44,553 nucleotides of DNA from Melioribacteraceae bacterium (GCA_015493615.1 WGCV01000052.1:1-44553), one strand, 5' to 3'; positions 1-8,923 are shown, counted from the first letter of the stretch. Made by a program: numbers and translations. The notes: generated from the letters alone by a model not told the origin.

Positions 1-21
1 ACTTACTAGAAATTGGTTTTG

Positions 22-51
22 AAAGGACAACTTGCGGGTTGTCCTTTTTTT
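22..51 (+). terminator. Rho-independent terminator of a gene upstream of the window
   Basis: A perfect 10-bp stem (22-31 paired with 38-47) with a 6-nt loop runs straight into a T tract. No gene in the window ends here, so it probably ends a plus-strand transcript that enters from the left. Confidence 0.8.
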
Positions 52-311
52 ATATCTCATTACTTGATTTTTTCTTCAAAAATCTTTACTGTTAATAAAG
101 CAATATATGAGGCTGTGTGGGTTTTTTAATTTTTAAATATTGGCACGATTTATACTCTCTCTCTCTCTGGGATTCCGAAATTTTATATCCGTTTATAATT
201 CAATTTATTTTTATTCATCTAATTATTTCTCGGGTTTTATATGAATTGTGGATCGAGGAAAAGTTGGTTATATCTTATCGAACAATTTATTTATTAAAAT
301 GAGGATAGAAA
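52..311. other. AT-rich intergenic region, no convincing gene
   Basis: The stretch is very AT-rich. A 61-codon open frame at 117-302 encodes a hydrophobic, low-complexity peptide without an RBS or recognisable domain, and I do not regard it as a gene. The end of the stretch holds the RBS (GAGG about 8 nt upstream) of the next gene and must contain its promoter, which I cannot place with confidence. Confidence 0.5.
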
Positions 312-1223
312 ATGAAACGAATGTTATTTATTATGATATTGCTGCCGGTAATGATTTTTGCACAGGGAGCGGGGCGTTATCTTAACAACAACGAAGTACC
401 TCAAAGTTTTAAGGAAAGATATTTCTCGAAAGGGGATCATAAATTTTTCCCTATGCACGTAAGGGATTTGTGGCAATATGTCTATTATGATCATGATAAC
501 GATACTCTAGAATATTTTGAAAATAAAATAATAAAGGATACGTTAGTGAACAACTTACAATTTTTTAAAATGTTAAAACATTATTATTTATATTATTACC
601 GCACTGACAATGAAGGTGTGTTACGAGTATTGGACACTTACGATTGTGATAGTGATGGAATAACCGATGAGGAATTTTTAGGAGACAGTTTAGATGTTCC
701 ATATCAAACTATGTACCATTCATATTTTGATATAGTTCACATTGTACGAGATACAATGTGGTATGTAATAGATAATGATACATTATTTACAAGAATGGTT
801 TTTACTATAGGAGGCGAGCTTTTTTATACTGATAGAATAGGGTTGACAATGATATGGCCCGAACAAAATGAGCCAATATATTTAACCGGAGCGATAATAA
901 ACGGCGTAACACACGGAACATTGGTTGGGATTGAAGATGAACCCAACGGCATTAAACCGGCAAAATTTGAGTTGGAGCAAAACTACCCGAACCCGTTTAA
1001 CCCGACAACAAATATTAATTTTACTTTACCCAAAGACAGCAATGTAAGGTTATCCGTTTATAATTTGCTGGGTCAAAAGGTTGCCGCTCTTATGGATAAA
1101 CCGTTAACCGCCGGACAATATCATGTTACTTTTAACGGCTCGGATTTACCAAGCGGCGTATATTTTTACAGACTGCAGGCTGGTAAATATTCTCAAACTC
1201 GAAAAATGTTGTTAATGGAATAA
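312..1223 (+). CDS. Secreted protein with C-terminal type IX secretion (T9SS type A) sorting domain
   Basis: 303 residues. A short signal peptide (about residues 1-18: KR, then a hydrophobic run ending FAQG) sends it through Sec. The last 80 or so residues form a Por_Secre_tail-type sorting domain: the NYPNPFNPTT motif near residue 228, then the usual beta-strand pattern with VYNLLGQKV and SGVYFYRL. In this family the domain takes the protein across the outer membrane by T9SS and is cleaved or anchored. The central 200 residues are acidic and rich in Tyr and Asp (a DCDSDGITDEE stretch could bind calcium) and match no domain I know. The start has a GAGG RBS, and a strong hairpin follows the stop codon, so the gene is probably monocistronic. 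Export is well supported; the molecular function is unknown. Confidence 0.85.
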   Translation: MKRMLFIMILLPVMIFAQGAGRYLNNNEVPQSFKERYFSKGDHKFFPMHVRDLWQYVYYDHDNDTLEYFENKIIKDTLVNNLQFFKMLKHYYLYYYRTDNEGVLRVLDTYDCDSDGITDEEFLGDSLDVPYQTMYHSYFDIVHIVRDTMWYVIDNDTLFTRMVFTIGGELFYTDRIGLTMIWPEQNEPIYLTGAIINGVTHGTLVGIEDEPNGIKPAKFELEQNYPNPFNPTTNINFTLPKDSNVRLSVYNLLGQKVAALMDKPLTAGQYHVTFNGSDLPSGVYFYRLQAGKYSQTRKMLLME

Positions 1224-1266
1224 TTTTTTTCGGAGTTAAATAGATTCTGATTTTTATAAATTTATG

Positions 1267-1300
1267 ACTTTCACGGAGTTTCTTCTCCGTGAAAGTTTGT
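1267..1300 (+). terminator. Terminator-like hairpin after the T9SS protein gene
   Basis: A perfect 12-bp inverted repeat (1267-1278 with 1285-1296) and a 6-nt loop sit 43 bp after the stop codon. The T tract that follows is short, so termination is likely but not certain. The near-symmetric stem could also serve the opposite strand. Confidence 0.65.
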
Positions 1301-1455
1301 ATCATATAAATCTTTTCTGTTAGAATTTTTTACTTAGCGGCTACGGACTAAAAAAATTTACGCGTAAAACAATTCCAAAAAAAAATCTTCAAATAAAATA
1401 ATCTTTTCTTATTTTTGAAGTCTGATTTTAGTTCATATTAATTGTGAATTCCAAC

Positions 1456-1543
1456 GGAAAGGTGCCGGAGTGGTTGAACGGGGCGGTCTCGAAAACCGTT
1501 GAACGCTTTTTGCGTTCCGAGGGTTCGAATCCCTCCCTTTCCG
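1456..1543 (+). tRNA. tRNA-Ser (anticodon CGA)
   Basis: The 88-nt cloverleaf has a 7-bp acceptor stem (GGAAAGG with CCTTTCC), a D arm, and an anticodon stem GCGGT/ACCGT whose CTCGAAA loop gives anticodon CGA. A long variable arm (GAACGC TTTTT GCGTTC) is characteristic of class II tRNAs, and the T arm is GAGGG-TTCGAAT-CCCTC. The discriminator base is G, as expected for serine. The 3' CCA is not encoded. It reads UCG codons. Confidence 0.96.
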
Positions 1544-1565
1544 CAATAATTTTACGAGGTCCCCG

Positions 1566-2027
1566 ATGAAAAAACTCACTTTTTTATTACTTCTTGCTTT
1601 GGTTACATTTGGTTCAACTTACGCGCAGGGAAAAAAAGAAGTTTGGATAAAAATTTCCGACGATGAGAATCAACAGGTTTATCTAGACAAAAACAGCATC
1701 GAGCCGGGAGACAGCAACGATGTAACAGTTTGGATTATGCAGATGCATATTCCTCCTCTGAATATTGAATCCGTTAACCGGAAGATTTACAAATCGAAAA
1801 CCGAGTATCTCTTTAACACTAAATTGGAGCGTTACGGAATTCTGAAAATCCAATACTTTGACGCTAAAGGGAGAAAAATTAAATCATTCGATTACAGGTT
1901 GAAAACTAAAATTCCCGATTACAGGTACAGCTACCCGATTTTTAAAAAGAGCATCGAAAAAGATATACTTAAAACAATTTATAAATATCATCCGGACTTG
2001 AATCCGTACAGAACCGATAAAAAATAA
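1566..2027 (+). CDS. Small secreted protein resembling the surface-adhesin E family
   Basis: 153 residues with a clear Sec signal peptide (MKK, hydrophobic core, cleavage after TYAQ near residue 21). The mature part begins with a W-x-K-I...VYLDKNSI pattern and continues with a conserved VWIM strand. This resembles the surface-adhesin protein E family of small beta-rich proteins that report on a reaction or gel in the envelope without known catalysis. The C-terminal 40 residues are basic and rich in Tyr. The start follows a GAGGT RBS 22 bp after the tRNA, so the gene may be co-transcribed with tRNA-Ser. No catalytic motif is seen. The family call is by pattern only, and the localisation (periplasm or outer surface) is more certain than the role. 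Confidence 0.6.
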   Translation: MKKLTFLLLLALVTFGSTYAQGKKEVWIKISDDENQQVYLDKNSIEPGDSNDVTVWIMQMHIPPLNIESVNRKIYKSKTEYLFNTKLERYGILKIQYFDAKGRKIKSFDYRLKTKIPDYRYSYPIFKKSIEKDILKTIYKYHPDLNPYRTDKK

Positions 2028-2069
2028 ATTCAGAGCTTCTTCCGGCTTTGAATCGAGCTACTAAAAAAA

Positions 2070-3938
2070 ATGAATATTACTCCACAGCAACTCGAAGAAA
2101 TCCGGTCCGCAGTAGATATTGTGGATTACATCAAGGATTATGTCCCCCTTAAAAAATCGGGGAAAAACTACTTCGGGTTGTGTCCGTTTCACGAAGAAAA
2201 ATCTCCCTCCTTTTCTGTTAATTCCGAGAAAAAATATTATCACTGTTTCGGGTGCGGGGCAAGCGGAGATGTATTTACATTCGCCAAGGAGTTTAAACAT
2301 CTTTCCTTTCTAGAAGCTGTTGAAGATGTGGCAAAGTTTGCGGGAATCGAACTTAAAAAACTGAGCGCTTCCGAAGCGTTAAGAATAGATGAAAATGATG
2401 AACTGTATGAAATAAACGCTTTTGCCGCAAGCTATTTCAGCGAAATGCTGGAGGAAAGTCCAACCGCGAAAAGCGTAAGGGAGTATCTGAAACAGCGGGG
2501 AATAAAGCCCGCTACGCAAAAGGCGTTTGCGCTTGGCTATTCTCCGACGCAATGGGACGCGCTTTACAAAAATATGGTGCGAAATAAATTGAGCATCGTT
2601 AAAGCGGTAAAGCTCGGTTTGCTGGACAAAAGTAAAAACAACGATTATTACGATAAATTCCGCGGGCGGCTGATGTTCCCGATTCACACGCCCAACGGGA
2701 GAATTGCGGCATTCGGCGGGCGAACTCTCGACCCGGAACAGAAGGTCGCAAAGTATATTAACTCGCCCGAGTCGCCAGTTTACTCCAAACGAAAAACTCT
2801 TTACGGACTATATTTTGCCAAGGAGGAAATTGCAAAAATAGATAAGGCGATTCTTGTAGAGGGCTACATGGACGTTATTTCGCTTTATCAAAACGGAATT
2901 AAAAATGTGGTCGCGGCTTCTGGGACTTCATTAACCGAAGACCAGGTAAGATTGTTATCGCGCTACACAAAAAACATTGTGGTAATTTTCGACGCCGACG
3001 AAGCGGGGAAAAAAGCCGCCAAACGAAGCATTGAAATTTTGCTGAAGTTCCATTTCGACGTTCGCCTCTTAAGTCTTCCGAGCGGCGAAGATCCCGATTC
3101 CTATATTCGCTCGCATTCGGCTGATGATTTTAAGGAACTTGTCGGAGGCGCTCCCGATTTTTTAAGTTATCAGGCTCTGGAATTCCAAAAAGCCGGAATG
3201 CTGGACGACCCGATGCAGAAAGCCCGCGCGACGCGGGAGTTGATTAAATCCATTGTCTTAATTGACGATCAGCTGATGCGCGCCACGTATATTCAAGCGC
3301 TTGCAAAATCGTTCGGCTTTAGCGAAAGACTTCTTGAGCGTGAAGTTCAACAATATCTTGAAAGCAGAAGGGGAGAATCAAATAAGTCTAAAAAATATAA
3401 GGTCAATTCTTCTTTACAGACGAATGAAGAAATCCGGATTTCCAAACTTCCAAAATTTGAAATAGATGTTATCCGTCTTCTACTTTCGGGAAACGAAAAT
3501 ATTATCGGGGATGTGTTCGATCATATTATGCCGAGCGATATCCGTTCCCCAAAGCTTCGTGAAATAGCCGAGGTTGCTTATCAAGCATATATGGACGATT
3601 TATATTCGCCCGCCGCCATTCTTGAAAGAATGAATGATGAACTGAAACAATATGCCGCCGAACTTACATTTGATAAGGAGGGGATAAGCGAGCGTTGGGG
3701 AAAAGTAGAAAGCGCACAGACCGAGTTGGGTATAATGAAATTTGTAAAAGATATAATTTCCAAATTTCAAATTCAAAATATTGATTATCAAATTGAGCAG
3801 ATAAAAGTTGAACTTAAATCTGCAACAGAATCTCAGCAGGTGAAGGAGTTGCTTGAAAAGAACCAAATTTTGCTTGACGAAAAAAAGGATTTACTTAACC
3901 TCAATAAAACCTCTTTTGAGGAAGATGCGGGAATATAA
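2070..3938 (+). CDS. dnaG: DNA primase DnaG
   Basis: 622 residues, the usual length for DnaG, the RNA polymerase that lays primers at the replication fork. The N-terminal zinc-binding domain has ligands C38, H41, C59 and C62. A catalytic core follows, with the TOPRIM motifs EGYMD (E264) and FDADEAG (D308, D310), which coordinate the catalytic metals. The C-terminal 200 residues correspond to the helicase (DnaB)-interacting region and end in a long helical stretch. The ATG follows an A-rich leader with no Shine-Dalgarno sequence, unlike the two genes before it. It starts 42 bp after the preceding gene and could be read through from it. Identification is secure. Confidence 0.98.
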   Translation: MNITPQQLEEIRSAVDIVDYIKDYVPLKKSGKNYFGLCPFHEEKSPSFSVNSEKKYYHCFGCGASGDVFTFAKEFKHLSFLEAVEDVAKFAGIELKKLSASEALRIDENDELYEINAFAASYFSEMLEESPTAKSVREYLKQRGIKPATQKAFALGYSPTQWDALYKNMVRNKLSIVKAVKLGLLDKSKNNDYYDKFRGRLMFPIHTPNGRIAAFGGRTLDPEQKVAKYINSPESPVYSKRKTLYGLYFAKEEIAKIDKAILVEGYMDVISLYQNGIKNVVAASGTSLTEDQVRLLSRYTKNIVVIFDADEAGKKAAKRSIEILLKFHFDVRLLSLPSGEDPDSYIRSHSADDFKELVGGAPDFLSYQALEFQKAGMLDDPMQKARATRELIKSIVLIDDQLMRATYIQALAKSFGFSERLLEREVQQYLESRRGESNKSKKYKVNSSLQTNEEIRISKLPKFEIDVIRLLLSGNENIIGDVFDHIMPSDIRSPKLREIAEVAYQAYMDDLYSPAAILERMNDELKQYAAELTFDKEGISERWGKVESAQTELGIMKFVKDIISKFQIQNIDYQIEQIKVELKSATESQQVKELLEKNQILLDEKKDLLNLNKTSFEEDAGI

Positions 3939-4016
3939 AATTCACTAAGATAAGGTTTTACATAACTTAGTAATTTGTCACACCAACAAAAAAACAGACA
4001 ACGAAAAGCAGTCGTG

Positions 4017-4114
4017 GTCATTCTGAGCATAGCGAAGAATCTCTAAGTTAGAATAGATGCCAGTGCATGTAACGAGATTCTTCTCCCGCCAAAAAACGGC
4101 GGAATCAGAATGAC
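4017..4114. repeat. MITE-like inverted repeat in the 3939-4353 intergenic region
   Basis: The element starts with GTCATTCTGA and ends with TCAGAATGAC. Internal GAATCTC and GAGATTC blocks are also inverted, giving a long imperfect hairpin of 98 bp. Related blocks occur at 18157-18310, 20754-23225 and 33107-33268. A fragment with AAGAATCTCAGAAC lies at about 4147. The rest of the 415-bp gap between the converging dnaG and lipase genes has no gene that I can support. Confidence 0.7.
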
Positions 4115-4353
4115 AAAAGTAGAATTTGTAATTATGATGCAGAAAAAAGAATCTCAGAACAGAGAGTAGCACCAAATTACGAGAGGTTTTCACTCATACC
4201 TTGGTGGACTTAATGTGACAATTTTAGCACCTTATCAGTAATATTCGTGTTGTTTTAAGCGGAATATTTTTCTAAATACTCTCAAGCCCTTTGTTTGTAG
4301 GGGTATTAGATATTTTTCTACTTTTCTCCCTTATTAGTTCTGGCTAGTCCATG

Positions 4354-5193
4354 TTAGGTTTTAGATATGTTAAGCTCTTTTTCCAGCTTCTTTTTAAGCT
4401 CATCTTTGTATTTAACGGCAGCCTTAAATATCCGGTTGCTTTTAACAAATTCCATCATCCTGATATTTTGGATGTCTGTCTTAATCAAAATTGTCGGCTG
4501 ACTGAGTTTAAGTTTTGTGTTGAAAATAGAAGTCTGCATTATTTGAAATGATGAGAAAAATGTTTCGAATAACGGGGGAGTTTCATCCGTTGCCGGTTTG
4601 CCTCCCGGCGCTAAAACATCCACGGCAACAGTAATATCAACAAGATGATCAATTATATCAAAGGGAACGGGATTTACCATACCTCCGTCAACATAAAAAT
4701 TGTTGTTAATTTTCATAGGACTGAACAATCCCGGAACAGAGTAGCTCGCTTTGATCGGGGCAAACAATTCTCCTTGATCGAAAACGGACTGCTCGCGGGA
4801 GTAGTAATTAGTGGCGACAACTTTCAGCGGGATTTGCAAATCCTCAAATTCGGAAACGCCGAGAACTTCTTTATAATGCGCTAAAAATTTGTCGCCTCTT
4901 ATAATTCCGCCCTGTCGCAGTCCGATATCAACAAACTGGAGCATTTTGAGATAATCTTTATTTCTGTAAATGTCCCAATCCTTAGCGTGTTCGGTATGCA
5001 GCAGTTCGTCGAGGTTTTCTTTAATCTCTTTCGAGGAAAGTCCGTTACAGTAAGCGGCTCCGATAATAGCGCCGATGCTTGTCCCGGAAACAATAGCGGG
5101 TTTAATCCCAAGCTCTTCAAAAGCTTGCAGTATAACGATGTGCGCAAGTCCCCTTGCTCCTCCCGATCCGAGCGCTAATCCAATCTTCTTCAT
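4354..5193 (-). CDS. Patatin-like phospholipase (RssA/YlbK type)
   Basis: 279 residues, a serine lipid acyl hydrolase of the bacterial patatin family. The N-terminus carries the oxyanion-hole GSGGARG (residues 9-15), the nucleophile elbow GTSIG with S39, and the catalytic-dyad DGG at 169-171, all intact and spaced as in the family. No signal peptide is present, so it acts in the cytoplasm or at the inner face of the membrane, presumably on phospholipids. Its start overlaps the end of the small membrane-protein gene 5190-5522 by 4 bp, so the two are translationally coupled. It is the last gene of the minus-strand run starting at citF. The substrate is unknown. Confidence 0.9.
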   Translation of the reverse strand: MKKIGLALGSGGARGLAHIVILQAFEELGIKPAIVSGTSIGAIIGAAYCNGLSSKEIKENLDELLHTEHAKDWDIYRNKDYLKMLQFVDIGLRQGGIIRGDKFLAHYKEVLGVSEFEDLQIPLKVVATNYYSREQSVFDQGELFAPIKASYSVPGLFSPMKINNNFYVDGGMVNPVPFDIIDHLVDITVAVDVLAPGGKPATDETPPLFETFFSSFQIMQTSIFNTKLKLSQPTILIKTDIQNIRMMEFVKSNRIFKAAVKYKDELKKKLEKELNISKT

Positions 5194-5522
5194 TCGGTTT
5201 TTTCTTCGATTAGTTTTTCATCTTTATTTTCTTTTGGGGAATTTTCTTCACATTCTTTTTTAATTTTCTTTAGCTCCGAATTGTATTTCGATTTAAGTCT
5301 CCAAACATAAGGCGCAAGTAGAAAGATAACGATTATCGTCAATAAAATCGGTATGAAGCTGCCGATGAACATAATCCAGTTAAAATCTTCAAAGTTATAG
5401 TTGTACTGTGTGTTAAACGAACGGAGAATGTAATAATCAACAACAAGCCAAACTACGCTTATCAGCCCGAGGATAAAAAGCGTCATTGTTAACGAGCGGA
5501 TTTTTTTTATTAGTTTTTCCAT
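5190..5522 (-). CDS. Small two-helix membrane protein
   Basis: 110 residues. Two hydrophobic segments (about residues 12-32 and 48-71) flank a short polar loop with several Tyr and Asn. The C-terminal 35 residues form a charged Lys/Glu tail that is probably helical and cytoplasmic. I do not recognise a family. It sits 8 bp after citF and overlaps the patatin gene by 4 bp (ATGA), so the three genes are likely one transcript. The overlap suggests it works with the lipase, perhaps as a membrane anchor; this is inference. Confidence 0.65.
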   Translation of the reverse strand: MEKLIKKIRSLTMTLFILGLISVVWLVVDYYILRSFNTQYNYNFEDFNWIMFIGSFIPILLTIIVIFLLAPYVWRLKSKYNSELKKIKKECEENSPKENKDEKLIEEKTE

Positions 5523-5530
5523 TGTTGCTC

Positions 5531-7114
5531 CTATTGTTCAACTTTATAAACAGAATCGATAACTGTTCCGTCAACCCATTTAATGACGGCGATAATTTCA
5601 TCCTTGTTAATTTTGGGCTTTGCCGGTTTGCCTCCGCAAAGGGAATTAACTTCATCGTAAATTTCTTTAATCGGGCGGATTGGCAAATCGGAATTTTTAA
5701 CCGCTTTCAGCAAATCTTTTCTTTTCGGATTTATTGCGATTCCCCGTTCGGTTACAATAACATCAATTAACTCACCCGGTCCGACAAGCGTAGTAACTTT
5801 ATCAACAATTACGGGGATGCGGTCGCGGAAAGAAGGAATTGCGAGGATTGTGGTTTTACCGAAAAGGGCGTTCTGCCAACCGCCGATTCCGTGCAGCAAA
5901 AAACCATCCGAGTGTGTAACCACATTTGCGTTGAAGTTTAAGTCAACTTCGGTGGCTCCCAGCACGGCGGCGTCAATCATCGACGCAAAATTTCCTTTCC
6001 CGTGATAGTTGTAACTTGTAAAGGGACTGGTATTAATATGATTCGGATTTTCACGCATCGAGCGCACTCCTTCCAAATCGAAAGTTTGTCCGTCAAGAAT
6101 ATAATCCGTTAATCCTTCCTCAAGCATTTCCACCAAGTACTTTGTGCTTCCGCCACGTATAAACCGCGCTTTTATTCCTTTTCGTCTCATCCTTTCCCGC
6201 AGATAAACCGCAAAGGCAAGATTTATTCCTCCGGCTCCGGCTTGAAATGAAAAACCGTTCTGCATAATTCCGGCATCTTCAAAAAATTGAGCTATGTATT
6301 CGGCGATAAGTAATCTGTCGGGACTTTTGGTAACCTGCGTTGTTCCGGATACAATTTTTGTCGGATCTCCTACCGAATCAACTTCGACGACAAAATCGAC
6401 ATTGTTTCCTTGAATTTGCCAAGGCGTGCAGGGAAAGGGAACAAGATTATCGGTAACTACGATTACATTATCTGCATAAATTGAATCCGCGAGGGCAAAA
6501 CCGAGCAGTCCGCAAGCCGCCGGTCCGCGGTCCCCTGTTGCGTTCCCGAACGGGTCGGCTGTGGGAGCGGCAATCACCGCGATATCGATGTGAACTTCAC
6601 CGTCCTGGATTGCCTGCCATCTTCCGCCGTGTGAACGCAAAACTCCGGTCCCTTTCATTTTTCCTAAAGAGGCGAATCTGCCTAGCGCTCCGTTCATCGA
6701 GCCTTCGATGTGGTGAATTGTTCCATCCTCCAAATATTTGATTAACGGTTCATGAACGGGGAAGGAGGCGCTCGGGAACCAGCGGATATTTTTTATTCCC
6801 ATCGATTTAATTGTATCAAAAAGTAAATTTGTAACTTTATCACCGTTGCGAAAATGGTGGTGAGTCGAGATTGTCATTCCGTCTTTAAGTCCGGCTTTTT
6901 TTAGCGCTTCTTTCAGATTTTTTACAACTTTATTTCCATCGTCGGGATAATCCGCGCATGATTTTATCGGAGGCGCCGCTTTTTTCCCTTTAGGTTTGTA
7001 TTTCCCAACTCCTTTAAAAGGAATCTGTTTTACTCCGTTTACTTCTGTCGGTACATATCTTCCGGCAGCATTTTTAACTAATTTCATAATCTTTCCATTC
7101 TCTTTTTTGGTCAT
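5531..7114 (-). CDS. citF: Citrate lyase alpha subunit (citrate CoA-transferase)
   Basis: 527 residues, close to the family length. The alpha subunit moves citrate onto the acyl-carrier subunit (acetyl-ACP:citrate ACP-transferase), after which the beta subunit cleaves citryl-ACP to oxaloacetate and acetyl-ACP. The whole length matches CitF: NLKEALKKAGLKDGMTISTH near the N-terminus, SHGGRWQAIQDGEVHIDIA, DPFGNATG, GFSFQAGAGG, RNPNH and the C-terminal TERGIAINPKR block. A Lys/Pro-rich leader of about 50 residues precedes the enzyme core. An alternative ATG lies at 7087 (MKLVKNAAG). The beta/gamma partner is at 9205, separated by the REP-transposase island. The ligase citC and prosthetic-group genes citX/citG are not in the window. 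Citramalate lyase, a homologous three-part enzyme, is a possible alternative activity. Confidence 0.93.
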   Translation of the reverse strand: MTKKENGKIMKLVKNAAGRYVPTEVNGVKQIPFKGVGKYKPKGKKAAPPIKSCADYPDDGNKVVKNLKEALKKAGLKDGMTISTHHHFRNGDKVTNLLFDTIKSMGIKNIRWFPSASFPVHEPLIKYLEDGTIHHIEGSMNGALGRFASLGKMKGTGVLRSHGGRWQAIQDGEVHIDIAVIAAPTADPFGNATGDRGPAACGLLGFALADSIYADNVIVVTDNLVPFPCTPWQIQGNNVDFVVEVDSVGDPTKIVSGTTQVTKSPDRLLIAEYIAQFFEDAGIMQNGFSFQAGAGGINLAFAVYLRERMRRKGIKARFIRGGSTKYLVEMLEEGLTDYILDGQTFDLEGVRSMRENPNHINTSPFTSYNYHGKGNFASMIDAAVLGATEVDLNFNANVVTHSDGFLLHGIGGWQNALFGKTTILAIPSFRDRIPVIVDKVTTLVGPGELIDVIVTERGIAINPKRKDLLKAVKNSDLPIRPIKEIYDEVNSLCGGKPAKPKINKDEIIAVIKWVDGTVIDSVYKVEQ

Positions 7115-7325
7115 TTGTCAGTAGTAATCAGTCATTAGGGGATTTTCTGTTTTTCTCCATATTGCCAATTGATTTAATATAAGCGTTAAGCATTTTCCCT
7201 AATATTGTTAATTGATTAATAAAAATTTTTTACATTGTAATTAATCGAAGTCACCAAGTCGGAAGATTTTTGCAGTAAACATCCTACTAATCCTTTTTCC
7301 AACTGAAGCATTACCGTTTAGTATC
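7115..7325. other. Intergenic region upstream of citF, no gene seen
   Basis: This AT-rich stretch should contain the citF promoter on the minus strand. I see no tRNA, riboswitch-like fold or credible reading frame. Open frames that cross from here into 7600 run through repeats and are not genes. Confidence 0.4.
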
Positions 7326-7392
7326 GCTCCTACGGAGCTTATGATTAATGATCTATTTTTTATTACAAAGATTTTGCTCCTACGGAGCAAAA
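7326..7392. repeat. REP pair 1 (GCTCCTACGGAGC palindromes)
   Basis: Two copies of the hairpin GCTCC-TAC-GGAGC lie 50 bp apart (7326-7338 and 7376-7388). The second extends to a 9-bp stem at 7372-7392. The copies are in the same orientation as the pair at 8365 and inverted relative to the pairs at 7815 and 8850. The paired layout is typical of bacterial REP/BIME elements that belong to a RAYT transposase. Confidence 0.85.
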
Positions 7393-7405
7393 CCCAAAAT
7401 GTATA

Positions 7406-7515
7406 GAGACCTTTGCGAAACATAGAACCATCCTGTTGAGTTTGCCACGGCGAATATGGAAAGCCGTCTGAAATATCTCTTAATTCGATATAATTTCCGG
7501 TTTTGAGATTCTTCA
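7406..7515 (-). repeat. Degraded MITE-like element
   Basis: Read on the minus strand, it contains GAAGAATCTCAAAACCGG, then a block resembling GAGATATTTC-GACGGC, and ends GCAAAGGTCTC. These match the internal and right-end blocks of the element at 18157-18310. The left end is not recognisable. Confidence 0.55.
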
Positions 7516-7814
7516 TATCGCCCCCAATCCAAAGCAATCTGGGCAAGATTCGCTCCATTCAGAACATGTCCCGAGCTTAGTATAGTATAAATAATTATCA
7601 ATTAGAGTAATAGAATATTTTATAATATTATCAATTCTAAATAATAAATTCCAATTTCTATTTTTCTCCGTCTTGAAGGATGATTTTTCTGTTTTAGAAA
7701 GGGCAAACAATTTCCTCGGTGTATTACCTGAAATTAATTCCTTATCCTTACTGCACTGTTTTGATAAGGCAAAAAACTCCGGAGCAGTATCCTTTTTGAT
7801 ATCATTATGTATTA

Positions 7815-7878
7815 GCTCCGTAGGAGCGGAACCTTTGTAAAAAAGGAGCGCACTAATATTTTTCAGCTCCGTAGGAGC
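7815..7878. repeat. REP pair 2, 3' flank of the transposase gene
   Basis: Two GCTCC-GTA-GGAGC hairpins at 7815-7827 and 7866-7878 lie 51 bp apart, immediately downstream of the minus-strand transposase. They are inverted relative to the pair on the other side of the gene, so the gene is bracketed by REP pairs facing each other. Confidence 0.88.
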
Positions 7879-7885
7879 GACACCT

Positions 7886-8347
7886 TTACTCATAGTATTC
7901 AAACAAATATTTTTCATTGTAATCAACATTAAATTTTTCAAGAAAATCCATATACTCCTCCCTAAATGTTTTTTTCTTGTGATGCTTACGTTGGTTTAGA
8001 ATATAGTTTACCACCACATCTATTTGTGATTTTGAATACGTAAAAGCTCCAAACCCTTCTTGCCATTTGAAATTTCCCTTAACCCACTTATTTTGATTTA
8101 TCCATTTAGATGAACTCGCTTTTATATCTCTTGCGATATCTGAAACAGCAACTGAAGGATGTAGTCCTATTAAAATATGTGTATGATCCGGATTATAGTA
8201 TATTGCAAGAGTTTTTGATTTCTTGTTAGACACAATACCACAGATATATTTCTCTAATTGGTCTCTATTTTTTTCTACAATTAGATTTTGTCTTCCTTGA
8301 ACGGCAAAAACAATTTGTACATATATTTGGGTATAAGTATTAGCCAT
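7886..8347 (-). CDS. REP-associated tyrosine transposase (RAYT; IS200-like Y1 family)
   Basis: 153 residues, a full-length Y1/HUH nuclease of the IS200-like superfamily that cuts and joins single-stranded DNA at hairpins. The HUH motif is H55-T-H57 in the stretch DHTHILIGL. The catalytic tyrosine is probably Y115 in VVNYILNQ, followed by the KHHKKKTF stretch common in this group. The C-terminal FLEKFNVDYNEKYLF block is also typical. It is flanked on both sides by pairs of GCTCC/GGAGC hairpins in inverted orientation, so it is best read as the RAYT that mobilises those REPs, rather than a classical IS200. All key residues are present and the enzyme may be active. It splits the citrate-lyase genes. 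Confidence 0.9.
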   Translation of the reverse strand: MANTYTQIYVQIVFAVQGRQNLIVEKNRDQLEKYICGIVSNKKSKTLAIYYNPDHTHILIGLHPSVAVSDIARDIKASSSKWINQNKWVKGNFKWQEGFGAFTYSKSQIDVVVNYILNQRKHHKKKTFREEYMDFLEKFNVDYNEKYLFEYYE

Positions 8348-8364
8348 TTTATTTATTTAGTATC

Positions 8365-8427
8365 GCTCCTACGGAGCTTGTGTTTAGTGATGTATTTCTT
8401 ATTACAAAGATTTTGCTCCTACGGAGC
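8365..8427. repeat. REP pair 3, 5' flank of the transposase gene
   Basis: GCTCC-TAC-GGAGC hairpins at 8365-8377 and 8415-8427 begin 18 bp upstream of the transposase start codon. The 90 bp around them closely match the pair at 7326-7388, including ATTACAAAGATTTTGCTCC, so they derive from a duplication. Confidence 0.88.
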
Positions 8428-8481
8428 AAGTCTTGAAATGTATCGTTTCTATAATTTTCAATCACTACGATACAATTTATT

Positions 8482-8703
8482 AAATTCTTTACAAAACCTA
8501 AAATTGTCATGTTAAGTTCCCAACGGCGAAAATAAGAGCCATCCGAAATATCTCTAATTTCGTTATACTTACCGGTTCTGATATTATTCCGCTATGACGG
8601 ATTCTGCTACCAACCTAATACGGTCGAGAAAACATTCTCTTCATTCAAAACTTGCCCGACTGCTTTATGTTGGGAAACAAATAAATAAGTTATGCAAAAC
8701 CTT
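8482..8703 (-). repeat. MITE-like element, diverged copy
   Basis: On the minus strand it starts AAGGTTTTGCATAAC (8703-8689) and ends ATGACAATTTTAGGTTTTG (to about 8490). Both ends match the termini of the better-preserved copy at 18157-18310. The inner blocks TCAGAACCGG and AGAGATATTTCGGA are also shared. The element is longer than the other copies (about 222 bp) because of extra sequence in its left half. I see no target duplication. Confidence 0.65.
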
Positions 8704-8849
8704 CCTAATTTCGAAAAATAAATCCCAAATTCTATTGTCTTCCGCATTGGCAGATGATATTTCTGTTTTAGAATTGGCAAATGATTTCGTCGGAGTATCG
8801 CTCGAGATTATTGCCTTATCCATTCTGTAATGTTTTAAAAAAGCGGATA

Positions 8850-8916
8850 ACTCCGTCGTAGGAGTGTTGCCTTTGTAGAAAAGGAGTAGGGCACTATGTT
8901 TTAGCTCCGTAGGAGC
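8850..8916. repeat. REP pair 4, one copy decayed
   Basis: An intact GCTCC-GTA-GGAGC hairpin at 8904-8916 and a degenerate one at about 8850-8864 (ACTCCGTCGTAGGAGT) repeat the spacing of pair 2. The flanking sequence also matches pair 2, marking this as the second copy of a duplicated unit of about 0.5-1 kb. Confidence 0.75.
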
Positions 8917-8923
8917 GACACTC

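Noticed and set aside
117-302. 61-codon frame at the left end
   Set aside because: No RBS, AT-rich low-complexity peptide, and no similarity that I can recognise.
1267-1300. Hairpin read as an attachment site next to tRNA-Ser
   Set aside because: No direct repeat of the tRNA 3' end and no integrase is present in the window; it is best read as a terminator.
7241-7945. Several overlapping minus-strand open frames (for example 7513-7941 and 7241-7558)
   Set aside because: They translate straight through REP hairpins and MITE fragments. The peptides (repeated APTELKN-like text) resemble each other only because the repeats do, and have no RBS.
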